Positions 54,255 to 64,000 of a stretch of 64,000 bases of DNA are shown in pieces. The position numbers and the translations under genes were made by a program. The first letter of the stretch is position 1; each line of letters begins with the position of its first letter. The stretch is from the NCBI RefSeq assembly GCF_028372415.1, contig NC_092875.1, forward strand, positions 407,851,239 to 407,915,238. The letters run 5' to 3'. Under the pieces are notes generated by a model, which was given only the letters and a program-made list of their open reading frames with translations, did no database searches and was not told the DNA's origin. This stretch comes from Notamacropus eugenii. Taxonomy: Eukaryota > Chordata > Mammalia > Diprotodontia > Macropodidae.

Positions 54255-54560
54255 CTGTCAATGAACAAGCATTTATTAAGCTCCTACTAGATGCCAGTCC
54301 CTATGCTAGGTTCTGGGGATAAGCAAATAAAAATTAAATCCCTCCTACCCACAAGGAGCTTGTGCTCTGTTGGGGGAAGCAAAATGTATGGTGACTAATA
54401 AATACAAAAATAAACAAAGTAAGTGGGAAGTTGGGAGGAGAGGTTGAAGGAGGAAATTCAATCAGGAAAGCCTTTAAGTGGAAACTTAGCCAGAACTGAA
54501 CTTTAAAGGAAGATAAGTCAAAAGGATGAAGACTGAGAAAACACCTGTGGAGTTGACATT
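54255..54560 (-). mobile_element. L2 3' end
   Basis: 'caagcatttattaagctcct', 'atgctaggttctggggataa', 'cacaaggagcttgtgctctg'. Confidence 0.82.
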
Positions 54561-54584
54561 TAAGATGTCATCGGTAACTTAGGT

Positions 54585-54718
54585 TTTTGAGGCAACTGGG
54601 ATTAAGTGACTAACTTGCCCAGGGTCAGACTGCTAGTAAGTATCTGAGGCTAGATTTGAACTCAGGTCCTCTTGACTCCAAGGCCTGTGCTCTATCTACC
54701 ATAGCACTTAACTGCCCT
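54585..54718 (-). repeat. SINE1/WSINE1-type SINE
   Basis: 'ggcaactgggattaagtgac', 'gaactcaggtcctcttgact', 'atagcacttaactgccc'. Confidence 0.85.
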
Positions 54719-54719
54719 A

Positions 54720-55096
54720 TTTCTTTCCCCATTGGTAACTTGGGAGACATCCATCTAGAATAGAAATTCAGAAATCTTCTCTATGATATCCTCTATCTAA
54801 AGCTTAAAAAGCAAGTCTGAATGGTTCTGTATATTATAAAATCTAGTGCAAAAACTTTCCAACCTTATCCTGAGCCTATACCCTTCAATTATTAAAACAA
54901 AACAAAACAAAAATCTTTTTATCTGCTAAATCTATACAAAGCCCTCATGGCCTCTATATTTATAATGACTAGACATAGTAACTTTTCTGGAACAACATTT
55001 TTTTTTCACCCCCTTCTCCCTATAAACCATCGAAATGTCTAAATTTAGAGACATTTCACTCCAGAAACTGGAATGACAGCCCTCAGTCAGAGTACT
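54720..55096. other. No recognised element
   Basis: AT-rich sequence with an aaaacaaaacaaaaca stretch near 54894. Confidence 0.5.
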
Positions 55097-55460
55097 TCCA
55101 AACGATTAACTTGTCTTACCCATTTCAGTTCCTCCATTTGGCAGCAAATGCCTCTCTAAATGAGTGATTATGTGGTAACCCACTGTCTGCACCAGAGATG
55201 GGTAAAGGAAATCCACATGTAAGACTTACATGTCTAAAAGGGATTTATTAAAGAATATCCTTTTCATCTGACTAAAGATAAGGGTGGGATGCTGTAGACC
55301 TCTAACTCTTTGTCCAGAATAGAGAAATGATGTGGCAAGTACCCCATACTAGGGTGATATGGCTGCTCCCAAGATGGTCTCCCTAGGTTTTTATAGGAAA
55401 ATCCCCATCTCCGACATGTTTTAAAGGTTCCTCCCTCCTTTTTAGAGATCCAGGATGATG
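55097..55460 (-). repeat. LTR-like repeat, copy 2
   Basis: Homologous to 39685-40075 in its first ~150 bp. On the minus strand, 'ctttaataaatcccttttag' supplies a polyadenylation signal. Outer limits are uncertain. Confidence 0.45.
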
Positions 55461-56865
55461 ACTGATTGGGACTAAGACTCTATAAGCTCTTCTGTTTCCA
55501 AACCAACATTTTGGAATCTTTGAGCATAGTAATTAGTTGAGGGGAATGAGAGAATGAGAAAGGAATGTTTTCCAGTTTTACTCAAGGTTAGCTAATAAGA
55601 GGGTTGTAGAGAATCTCATTTATGATGGCAGGTGTCACTGGAGCCATTTGAGCCAGATAGATATTAATCTGTGAAGTTTTGATTGGGAAAAGAGGGAGAA
55701 AACTTTGAGGTTCATTTAGGGGTAAGAGCAGAAGGAAGCAAGAAACGTTTGTAGGATTCTAGCCAATTTATATGGGCACAGATCTTACCAGGAGGGTTTT
55801 GCCTTTTAAGTCGCCTAGTTGGTGCCTGGAGAATGACCTTGAGTTGTTTTCTCAAAGAAAGTATTGAAAGGCATATGGAGGTGTCTAATTTCCTTCCTTG
55901 AGATTCTGGGTGTGAATGCTAATTTAGATTCTGTAGAGAAGGGGGAATAAACTTCTAATAGATCCTGATGGGAAGTATTAACATAGTTATATAAAAAGAT
56001 GTGTGAATGTATCTCTCATTACATATATAATATATAAATATACATGTATATTATAGCATAACATTCTGTTTAATGCAGTGAATACAATTTACAGTCTTTA
56101 AAAAGGTAACTTACTAAATAAAATGTGCTGTAGTCTGATTGTGAAATGAATAATGATTTCTTGTTTAACTGTTTCCCCACCAAGAAAAAAGACCACATTA
56201 CAAAAATATTTTCATATGGTAGAAACTTCAGTGACTGATCCTACTGTGTTAACAGCTTTTTTTATACCTATAGCTTTAACATTTCATGTTAAGAATATAT
56301 TGTGAGGCTGTGATAAAGATGAGTGAAGATTAGCATCCTTTGTAAAAACAGGCTAGAGCCTAGATATCTCTTGAGCACACCACACTCTAGCGCTTTGGTA
56401 GTCTCAAAATCATTTGTGATTTAAAAAAAAAAAATTCTTCTTAAGGATTCTGTCCTGTGTTTTCTTCTTTCTCACAGTACCTGTATTTGATGTCTTATGG
56501 TCTCTTCTATCTTCCTGTCTCTGGAGGTTCATAACTCATCCTGTTCTTCCATTGATTTCAATACAACTGTTTTCTTTTTTAAACATGAATTGCTTTCTTT
56601 GTTTTCCATCAGATCTGTTGCATTGCTGACACCATGTCCTTTGGGGGATGCTGTACTTTCCCAAGTGCCTCCTGTGTATATATTCTACAGAAGCAATGTT
56701 CATTCATTTACATTCCGAAACAGGAAGATAGCACTTGCGGTTGCAAAAATACTAAGTAACAAATGTCTCCTTATTAATAATAGGATCTAAAACTACAGAG
56801 ACTAGGTGTTAGGGAAAATGTTCTAGCAGTTAAAATTTTGTTGAATCTTCCACAGTATATGAATA
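55461..56865. other. No recognised element
   Basis: About 1.4 kb. A 97-codon plus frame at 56497-56790 is preceded by a splice-acceptor-like tttgttttccatcag at 56599-56613, but it shows no known domain. Treated as non-coding. Confidence 0.4.
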
Positions 56866-57000
56866 GAAGGAAGGAAGGGAGGAAAAAAGGAAGGAAGGAA
56901 GGAAGGAAGGAAGGAAGGAAGGAAGGAAGGAAGGAAGGAAGGAAGGAAGGAAAGAAGGAAAGAAGGAAAGAAGGAAGGAAAGAAGGGAGGAAGGAAGGTT
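56866..57000. repeat. (GGAA)n array
   Basis: More than 25 ggaa units with gaaag variants towards the right. Confidence 0.97.
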
Positions 57001-57560
57001 GTTGTTGTTTGTCCTTCATTCTCAGAGAGGACCGTGTCATCCAGAAGGTGATGCCATACCATGCAGTTGAATTGACTTGAAGTGAGGCAGGGCTGTGCAG
57101 AGTCACCAGCCTCACTTTCTCCTTCAGAGACATCTGGGTCCAGTGACCAGATACAGAACAGAGTGACTGGAGATGGCCCTGGATGCAGTGGGGACCTTGG
57201 CTTTTTTAAGCTAAGGTCTTTAGCAGGTCTCAGTTTGACTGAGGCATCACCCATTCAGTGATAAAGACAGGTAAGAAATGAGGCAGAGAATGGCCTCTTT
57301 ACCTTGTCAAAAAAAAAAATTGGTTGAAGAAGACCCTCAGGGTTTCTGTCCAAAACAGAAACAATTGCTATTTACATTCAGTCTGAACCAATACCAATCA
57401 GGGCCCAGACAATGGACCAAGTAGGGCTTGGCCTGGGACTTATTGTTGGTCATTCAATGAGAGCCTGAGTAGTTTAGTTTAAGGAGTGGTCCTTAAGAGA
57501 AAATAGTTTCAGAGTTCAAAATTTATATTTCTTTGGGCCAATGATACCCTATGTGGACAG
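57001..57560 (-). repeat. Retroposon with RTE-like end
   Basis: The left edge (plus) 'gttgttgttgtttgtccttc attctcagagaggacc' closely resembles the left edges of the minus-strand RTE copies at 33193, 41947 and 44990, suggesting a SINE-like unit sharing the RTE 3' end. The body ('agtcaccagcctcactttct', 'gagatggccctggatgcagt') is non-coding. An A-run lies at 57309-57319, and related-looking sequence continues to about 57560. Orientation and full extent are inferred. Confidence 0.55.
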
Positions 57561-57564
57561 CGAA

Positions 57565-57712
57565 AAGAAAAGAAAAGAAAAGAAGGGAAGGGAAGGGGGA
57601 GGATTGGAGAAAGAATTGGAAGGAGGAAGGATGAAAGGATGGGAGGAAAGAGAAGGAAGGGGAAAGGAAGGAGAGGAGGAAGGGAGGGAGGACAGAAGAA
57701 AGAAAGCAAGTA
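57565..57712. repeat. Polypurine GAAAA/GGAAG tract
   Basis: Almost uninterrupted A/G on the plus strand, with agaaa and ggaagg units. Confidence 0.92.
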
Positions 57713-57721
57713 TTAAGGATC

Positions 57722-57945
57722 AACTATATTCTAGGCATTGCACTAAGTGTTTTATAAATATTATTATATTTGAACCTCACAAAAACTCTGGGAAATGCTA
57801 TTATTATCCTCATTTTACACTTGAGGAAGCTGAGACAGAGGTTAAGTGACTTGTCTAGGGTCACTTGTCCAGTTAGTAATAAGTATCTGAGACTAAATTT
57901 GAATTCAGGTTTTTCCTGACTCCAGACCCAGTGTGCCACCAGCTG
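57722..57945 (-). repeat. MIR
   Basis: Reversed MIR: 'tatttgaacctcacaaaaac', 'cattttacacttgaggaagc', 'gggtcacttgtccagttagt'. Confidence 0.87.
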
Positions 57946-57949
57946 CAGT

Positions 57950-58544
57950 GCAGCCCATGGCCCAAGACCCCTAGGCTCTGGGCTTAAATGGACTGTCCAA
58001 CCTTGAGAGTGACCCTAAAAGATCTCTAGCTAATTATGACCCCAACCAGAATTAACTCTTGTGGTTCAATCATTCAGTTGTGTCTGACTTTTTATTCTTC
58101 TCTGTCTCCTAAAGTCTGCCCATATTCACAGAGTTAACTCTGAGACATCTCTAAGTATAATGTGTACAACTCATATCTAGGTTTCCACAAATATGAGTAA
58201 CAAGGCCCTTCACTTCCACATATTCATTCAAGATAACAAATGGATACAGATTAAAGGAGAGCCTTTATTTTCATCTTCAGAAAATATGGAAAATGCAAAG
58301 AACTTGAAGGATCTCATAAAGCAAATATAGACAGGTAACTGCCTTCCCCTCAGACATGCACTGTCCAACTAATTTACTCTAATGGATAGTAGGGGGCAAG
58401 GAGGAGGAGCAATGAGAGTGAAGAAGTTCTAATCCCTTGATCCCCTATAACATGGCTTTAGTCTCCTACTGGTACTTCTCCCAGAACCGGGAACTATGTG
58501 TATGATTCTCTATTCTTTCAGAAGGGCCCAAGCTCAGGAAATTC
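57950..58544. other. No recognised element
   Basis: About 0.6 kb without recognisable content. Confidence 0.5.
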
Positions 58545-58697
58545 TTTTTTGGCTACCTTTGACACGTAGTGGTTGTGTGACCCTGGGCAAGATGCCTAAC
58601 CTCTTCCTGGAGACTCACTATCAGTTACAGAGAAGGCACAGAGAAATCCCTGACCAGGCTCCTCCTGCCTATCCAATGAAATCACAGGTCCGGTGAA
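58545..58697 (+). repeat. THER-like SINE, 3' part
   Basis: 'gtggttgtgtgaccctgggc', 'gtcccctatccaatgaaatc'-type tail with 'aaatcacaggtccggtg'. Same family as 5243-5410. Confidence 0.72.
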
Positions 58698-58714
58698 AAA
58701 CAAACAAAAAGTTT

Positions 58715-58870
58715 AAAAAGCGATTTACATGTATTATATGATCTGACCTTTATAAGGACTCTATGAGGTGCTCACTGACGACAAACTGAGGCACAGAGTG
58801 ACTTGCTCATGATGACACAGCTAAGTAAATATCGGTCAGGATTCAAACCAAGAGTAAATCCCTGTCCACA
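58715..58870 (-). repeat. MIR, degenerate
   Basis: 'gatttacatgtattatatga', 'acaaactgaggcacagagtg', 'gtcaggattcaaacc'. Confidence 0.7.
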
Positions 58871-59079
58871 ACCATAGGCTGAAGGAATATTTGAGAAAAG
58901 ATTTGTATGGTTGCTTGTGGCATGTGTTGGACATCTCATAGCCTGTGTGAAGTGACGTCTGTGATTATTGCAATAAAACAGCAATGATGAGTCAGGTTTC
59001 CGTGTCGCTGGGCTCATATTGGGACACATGGTTTGAAAAAGGATTTTTTGTGATCCCATACCTCATAGTGTTTAGGTTT

Positions 59080-59950
59080 CATGGTTTGTTCGGGGGGGTC
59101 TCCTCGAATGAATTCTCAGAGTCAGACCACCTCTAATCCAAGTATAGGCATTTACTGGGAATGATGCCTCCAATGGGTTGAGTTCCAAGAGGAACCAATA
59201 ACTTAGTTAGACAACACTGGCAAATTTATAGTGTAATGATGCTGATTGTACAACAGAAATTATTAAATTATTAATAATTATTGTAATATTATTATATTAA
59301 TTAATTATTTTAAAAGCAAGAGGGATTTGTCAAGGAATTAGGTAATAAGGAAGGAGTCCCAGGCTTTGTGGAATTGTACATGCAATTTCTCACAATGCAT
59401 GCAGAAAAAACCATGGAGGGAGGGACCTTGTATGTATGATAATGATATTATAATAAGCCTCTCTACATCATAAACTCCCTTAAAGGAGACCTGTTGCTAT
59501 TACTGCTCAGGTGCCTACTTAGGGAAAGTCCCTTCTATTGTTTTGGAGTCCACATCCTGCTTGGGCATCCTGGTGGTGCTGCTTTCTGATTGGCTGAGTA
59601 TTGTGATCCTGTCTGAGGCTAGATGGATGTGCTTGTGACTGAGTGCATGGATACACCTGCTGTTTCTGTGGGAAGTATGAGGAGTAGGTCTGGGGGCACT
59701 GGCTAACTAGAGGCAGTGGCACATGGACACGCCTGCTGTTTCTGTGGGAAATATGAATTTATGGGCACACCTATTGTTCTAGTGAGCAGTGAGGCGTACA
59801 TGAAGAAGTTAGGATATTGAGTTGCGGGGGAGGAGCAGTGGCTATATTGAGTCTGGGGAGTATGGTTAAAGCCAGATTGTGTGGGTGATTCAAGACATCC
59901 CTACTGTTCAGTGGGGCCCATAAGGAAATTAGAATACTGGGGCTGGGGGC
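59080..59950. repeat. Unclassified repeat with internal tandem units, possibly LTR
   Basis: Contains diverged repeats of a motif: 'acacctgctgtttctgtggg' (59652), 'acacgcctgctgtttctgtg' (59726), 'cacacctattgttctagtga' (59765) and 'acatccctactgttcagtgg' (59894), each followed by a gaagtatgagg-like word. Tandem units of this kind are common in retroviral U3 regions. Ends were not found. Confidence 0.4.
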
Positions 59951-59959
59951 AGCTTTATT

Positions 59960-60200
59960 ACGATTCCATCACTAATGTCCAGAACGTAGAGTCAGGAGAC
60001 CTGAATCAGTCCTGAGTCTGATACTTAAAGCTGTGCAATGCCGAGTAAGTCACCTAGCCACTCTGGGCTATAAAATGAAGACAGCGATATTTCCACTATT
60101 GGCCTCAGAAGGTGGCTGTGAATGAGTTAAATTTATAAAGCATTTTACAAACCTTAGAGCATCATATAAATGTTAAATATTATTATTATTACTATATTAA
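59960..60200 (+). repeat. MIR
   Basis: 'gtagagtcaggagacctgaa', 'ctatgggctataaaatgaag'-type CORE, 'gcatcatataaatgttaaat attattatt'. Confidence 0.82.
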
Positions 60201-60233
60201 TATGTCATTTATAATAAATATATTAATATTATT

Positions 60234-60455
60234 TGTTGTTGTTTGATCTTTTCAGTTCTGTCCGACTCTTGACCCCATTTGGGATTTTCTTGGCAGAGAT
60301 ACTGGGCTGATTTGCCATACCCTTCTCCAACTCATTTTACAGATGAGGAAACTGAGGTAAACAGAGTTAAATGACTTGCCTAGGGTCACACTGTCTGAGG
60401 CTGGATTCGAACTGCAGGTCCAGAGCTCTATCTACTACACCACCTAGGTGTCTAT
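60234..60455 (-). repeat. MAR1 SINE
   Basis: Reversed MAR1 from 'tgttgttgtttgatcttttc' to 'ctacaccacctaggtgtc'. It is inserted at the att-rich tail of the preceding MIR. Confidence 0.92.
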
Positions 60456-60579
60456 TAATATTATCAATTACATATAATTATGTCATATCATAAAATTATA
60501 TGTACTCTATATTATACGATTATGTATCATTTATAACACATAACTAATACAACATATAATTATATATAATGTTATACCT

Positions 60580-61230
60580 CCTCAGGAACCATGCCTCACT
60601 TTCCACCTGGCTTGCCCTGCATTAGATCTAGGGGGATCCTATCAGGCTCCCACTTCAGAGTCACTCCATGCGAACCTAGTGACTCAGCAGCTATGGACAT
60701 CACAAGTGGATGATCTCCTGCCCTGTTTTCTCAGAAATCCCAAAGGGCAGTAGGGCTGGCTATAGAGTTGGCTTTGGTCTGGAGGAGTTCCTTAGTCTTT
60801 TGATATGGGTAGGGCTGATGGGCCTCATGATAATAAAACAGACTCTGACCCCCTGTCAGCCTCTCTGATTCCTGAATGTGAGGAGGACATGGGATGAAGC
60901 CAGCTAACATTGGATCTATGTAGTGTGAGATCCAGATAGAATCTCTCATATTGACCTGCCTGACCTTCAGAAGCCCAGAGGACCAGGCATTAAAAAAATG
61001 AGCCTCAAACTTGGGAAAGGGAAAAGGATCCTTCAGTTTAGGTCAAGGGTGGGGTCTAGAAAGGGAGCCCCAAAGGACTGAGAATTCATGTCTTGGTATA
61101 GAGAACAGGAGCACCCGTTTATTCTCCTCCATGCCTCAGTATCTGGAAAAGGAAATTAGGAGGAAGTAAGAAGTTTTGTTGCCTATCACTTCTCAGAACT
61201 GCCAGTTCCACTACTGAATTTTATTATTAT
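60580..61230. other. No recognised element
   Basis: About 0.65 kb. A 72-codon minus frame (60731-60949) has no known match. Confidence 0.45.
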
Positions 61231-61259
61231 TTTTTTAATATTCTTATTGTAGTGGAACC

Positions 61260-61500
61260 AATGAAGTATAAGGTTGCTGCACTGCATAGAGTACGGGGCC
61301 TGGAAGACTTATCTTTCTGAATTCAGATCTGATCTCAGACACTTACTAGCTGTGTGATCCTGGGCAAGTCACTTAACCCTGTTTGCCTCAGTTTTGTCAT
61401 CTGTAAAACAAGCTGGAAAAGGAAATGGCAAACCGCTCTGGTATCTTTGCCCAAAAAAACCCAAATGGGGTCATGCAGAGTTGGACACAAATGAGAAACA
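61260..61500 (+). repeat. MAR1 SINE
   Basis: Full-length forward MAR1. Its AT-rich tail extends to about 61579 and hosts the LTR insertion. Confidence 0.92.
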
Positions 61501-61573
61501 AATGAACAATAAAAAGTTATATAAATATAATTAATAATATTAATAATAATTAATGAAATAATATGTAAATATA

Positions 61574-61579
61574 ATTAAT
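61574..61579. repeat. LTR target-site duplication (left)
   Basis: attaat, a perfect match to 62178-62183. Confidence 0.85.
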
Positions 61580-62177
61580 TGTTGGGATTGGAAGCTCAAT
61601 TCCGTGTGGACAGTCTCGGGCGGGTAAAGGTGGGAGCTTCTAAATCTTAGAGCTCTCACGAGACCCCCCCAGGAAACGGCAGGGGATCGAGGTGAACCGA
61701 GCTATCTCGAGTAATTCCGCCTCTTCCCGTGAGAAACGTGATGGGAGAGAGATCTCCCCGCCCTCGAGATGGTCCCGGATCTGGGCACACCTAGTTACCT
61801 AACAGCACGGTATTCAGATGCAAACTATGCAGCTGAAGGTTAAGTAGGATTGAGGAAGCCTGAAAGCTCTTAGCACGTGAGGAGCCAAGAGGACAGTAGG
61901 CTCCGCTTTCTTCTTTCCTCTCTCCCCTCCCCCTCTCTCCCTGCTTGTACTTCTACTTCCAATCCCTTAAGATCCCAGCCTCCTTAGGAAATCTCCCCCT
62001 CTTCCTCCTAAGGAAGACCCCCCTGCACTTGTAACCGAGACCCTGAAATAAAGCTCAACCCTTGTTCGACTCTGGAACGTCCTTTCTCTCATATGAGCAT
62101 TCGGTTTTGGCCAACCGAAGACCTCGGAGGTGAGGTAAGAAGACTCGGGTAGCCCACACAGGCCTCTAGGCCTGGCA
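61580..62177 (+). mobile_element. Solo ERV LTR
   Basis: A 598-bp unit starting TGTTGGGATTGG and ending CCTGGCA. It is flanked by attaat on both sides (61574-61579 and 62178-62183), and has AATAAA at 62047-62052, about 130 bp from the right end. It is far richer in GC and CpG than its surroundings (ctcgagtaattccgcctctt). There is no internal retroviral sequence next to it, so it is what remains after recombination between two LTRs of a provirus. A 6-bp duplication is usual for class II (beta-like) ERVs, but the class is inferred. It has no coding capacity. Confidence 0.85.
62047..62052 (+). promoter_or_regulatory. LTR polyadenylation signal
   Basis: AATAAA in the expected part of the LTR. It fixes the plus orientation. 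Confidence 0.75.
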
Positions 62178-62183
62178 ATTAAT
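62178..62183. repeat. LTR target-site duplication (right)
   Basis: attaat. The att-rich tail sequence resumes after it. Confidence 0.85.
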
Positions 62184-62320
62184 ATTGTTGCTATATAGAG
62201 TATTCTTAGTAATAATAACAGTAATAATAGTATTAAACTTTTAGGCACTATAGAAATATGAGTTGCTGTTAAGCATACAGAAGTCTGAGTAATTGGGACT
62301 AGAAAACAAACTTGGGGGAG

Positions 62321-62332
62321 CCAAGATGGCGG
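62321..62332 (+). promoter_or_regulatory. YY1-like motif at HAL1 5' end
   Basis: ccaagatggcgg, identical to copy 2 at the same distance from the start. Confidence 0.6.
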
Positions 62333-62353
62333 ACTAGAAAGATACACATACGC

Positions 62354-62749
62354 TTAGCTCATACCCCATAGCCCACAAAATACCTGTAAAGAAGAACTCT
62401 CAACAAATTCTAGAGCAGCGGAAGCCACAGAACAATGGAGTGGAAGAGATTTCTGTTCTAGACAGACCTGAAAAACTGACAGGAAAGGTCTGGTGCGCAT
62501 CAGACTCGGAGCAGAGCCCAGCCCAGCCTTGGCCATGTGGCACTGAGAGGAGCAGATCCGAGCAGGCTTCAGGGACAGAATCTCCAGCAGCAGCATAGGT
62601 CCCTCAACCCACAGGTGCCAAAGGTCAGTGAGAGGGTCTTTTTGGCTGGCCGAGAGGGGAATGGGGTGTCCCCATAACTCAGGACCCCTCAGGAGGCAGC
62701 AGTAGAGGCAGTAGCAGACAGGGCTCCCAAAGCAGGCAGTAGCCCTCAT
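62354..62749 (-). other. Antisense open frame over HAL1 5' UTR (copy 3)
   Basis: 131 codons: A-C-F-G-S-P, P-E-L-W-G-H-P-I-P-L-S, L-T-D-L-W-H-L-W-V, L-K-P-A-R, then F-Q-V-C-L-E-Q-K-S-L and S-V-A-S-A-A-L-E-F-V-E-S. It aligns with antisense frames of copies 1 and 2. The initiating ATG is not shared. Confidence 0.4.
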
Positions 62750-62986
62750 CCATTGTTGAAGGTCTCCTTGTAAACCCCCTGAGGGAACTGAGCCCTGTGT
62801 GGCCCCCCTGCTCCCACCTGAGCAGCTGAACTTAAGCTCACACTGAATAGCAGCCTTGCCCCCACCTAAAGCTTTGAGGCTTGGGAGCAGCTCATTTGAA
62901 TCTCAGCCCCCTGTGCTGGCTTGGCAGAGCTGGAGGCCTGGAGGTTGTGGAGAGGAAACTCAGAAGTCAAGTAACTGGTTGGGAAA

Positions 62987-64000
62987 ATATCCAAAAAGGG
63001 AAAAAAATAAGACCATAGAAGGTTACTTTCTTGGGGAACAGGTGTCTCCCCCCATCTTTTCAGATGAGGAGGAACAAGGCATACTGTCAGAGGAAGTCAA
63101 GGCCTCTGCCTCCAAAGGGAACTTAAAATAGGCTCAGGCAATAGAAGACCTTAAAAAACAAGTTAGCAGCTTACTAAAGGAGAACCAAAAAATGCTGAGG
63201 AAAATAACAGCTTTAAAAAGAGGCTAACTCAATTGGAAAAAGAGGTCCAAAAAGTCAATGAGGAGAAGGAGGTTTTCAAAAGCAGAATTAGCCAAATGGA
63301 GGAGAAGTTTCAAAAGCTCACTGAACAAAATAATTTGTTGAAAGGGAGAATTGAGTTCAGGGAAATGAATGACTATGAGTTAAACCAAGAAGTTAGTAAA
63401 CAAAGCCAAAAATTTGAAAAAATAGAAGATAATGTGAAACAACTCATTGGAAAAACAACTGACCTGGAAAATAGATCCAGGAGAGACAATTTAAAAATTA
63501 TGGGACTACCTGAAAGCCATGATCAAAAAAAGAGCCTAGACATTATCTTCCATGAAATTATCAAGGAAAACTGCCCTGATGTTATAGAATCAGAGGGCAA
63601 AATGGATATTGAAGGAATTCATTGATCACCTCCTGAAAGAAACCCAAACAGAGAAACTCCTAGGAATATTGTGGCCAAATTTCAGAGTTCCCAGATCAAG
63701 GAGAAAATACTGCAAGCAGCTAGAAAGAAACAATTTGAGTACTGTGGAAATACAATCAGGGTAACACAGGATCTGGCAGCTTCAACATTAAGGGATCAAA
63801 GGGCTTGGAGTGAGATATTTCAGAACTCAAAGGAACTGGGATTGAAGCCAAGAATCACCTACCCAGAAAATCTGAATATAATACTTCAAGGGAAAAAATG
63901 GTCATTCAGTGATACAGTCAAATTCCAAGATTTCATGTTGAGGAACAGACCAGATCTGTATTTTAAAAAGTTGACTTCCCAAGACAAGAATCAAGAGAAG
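62987..64000 (+). pseudogene. HAL1 copy 3 ORF1, broken and incomplete
   Basis: L1 ORF1-like chaperone remnant. The ATG of copy 2 is ATA here. The N-terminal part shows T-I-E-G-Y-F-L-G-E-Q (about 63013-63042). A TAG follows at 63127, and relative to copy 2 about 28 codons of the coiled coil are missing near 63160. From 63233 the frame is open through the rest of the coiled coil and N-L-K-I-M-G-L-P-E-S to I-E-G-I-H. A TGA stands at 63623-63625 where copy 1 has a neighbouring Q/R codon, probably a CpG change. The same frame then continues to the window end with A-R-K-K-Q-F-E-Y and R-I-T-Y-P-E-N-L. Non-functional. Confidence 0.85.

Larger units (their letters stand above)
62314..64000 (+). mobile_element. 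HAL1 (half-L1) copy 3, cut by window end
   Basis: Begins gggggagccaagatggcgga, followed by a 5' UTR colinear with copy 2 ('cacatacgcttagctcat', 'aggggaatggggtgtcccca', 'taaaccccctgagggaactg') and a damaged ORF1 still in progress at the window edge. The 3' UTR and right duplication lie outside. Whether it lacks ORF2 is therefore inferred from the other copies. Confidence 0.8.

Noticed and set aside
56497..56790. Coding exon preceded by a splice-acceptor-like sequence
   Set aside because: No known domain, no donor site that I trust, and biased T-rich upstream sequence is common here.
56774..57254. Long frames over the GGAA array (F-L-P-S repeats)
   Set aside because: Translation of a tetranucleotide array; any frame stays open. 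The same applies to 41303-41671 and 57509-57723.
61580..62177. CpG island promoter of a host gene
   Set aside because: Exact TG...CA ends, a 6-bp duplication and a polyadenylation signal identify an LTR.

Overview
The window looks like ordinary, repeat-dominated nuclear DNA of a marsupial mammal, either intergenic or inside an intron. The evidence is the repertoire. There are dozens of tRNA-derived CORE-SINEs of the MAR1/SINE1/THER type. There are L1 3' ends of the kind common in marsupial genomes and ORF1-only L1 derivatives ('half-L1', HAL1). There are RTE elements whose ORF ends in a CPxCGRxF...H zinc finger, along with very old L2, MIR and CR1/L3 copies. The species cannot be named from the sequence. 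I found no host coding exon, tRNA, rRNA, CRISPR array or bacterial feature. Most open frames are shadows of repeats. All family assignments rest on remembered consensus patterns; no search was run.

Layout. 1-8.8 kb: SINEs, MIRs, a hAT-like MITE and unique sequence. 8.8-15.1 kb: a fossil non-LTR reverse transcriptase (Y-A-D-D motif), an L2 end and a 2.7-kb CR1/L3 copy carrying two SINE insertions. 15.57-18.31 kb: HAL1 copy 1, minus strand, with 13-bp target-site duplications. 18.4-21.7 kb: SINEs and unique DNA. 21.7-29.1 kb: a pile-up of L1 fragments in both orientations. One of these is split by HAL1 copy 2 (25766-28684, plus strand, perfect 16-bp duplications, ORF1 intact except for one stop). 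29.1-30.1 kb: a minus-strand processed pseudogene of the adaptor gene SKAP2. 30.1-31.4 kb: a large SINE inverted repeat. 33.2-34.0 kb: an RTE fragment. 34-40.6 kb: L2, SINEs and an LTR-like fragment. 40.7-43.6 kb: a nested stack (L1 plus > L1 minus > RTE minus). 44.5-45.5 kb: an L1 split by an RTE 3' end. 48.4-52.5 kb: CR1/L3 pieces interleaved with L2 and SINEs. 52.96-53.05 kb: a 32-bp-stem hairpin. 53.2-61.5 kb: L1, SINEs, GGAA arrays and unclassified repeats. 61580-62177: a CpG-rich solo ERV LTR with a 6-bp duplication. 62.3 kb to the end: HAL1 copy 3, cut off by the window edge.

How the pieces relate. L1-type machinery is the likely mover of HAL1, the SKAP2 pseudogene and probably many SINEs. 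RTE supplies the 3' end seen on a separate retroposon at 57.0 kb. The main point of interest is the HAL1 family. Three copies keep an L1-type 5' end with a YY1-like motif and ORF1 but have no ORF2. All three also keep a long open frame on the antisense strand of the 5' UTR, which recalls primate L1 ORF0.
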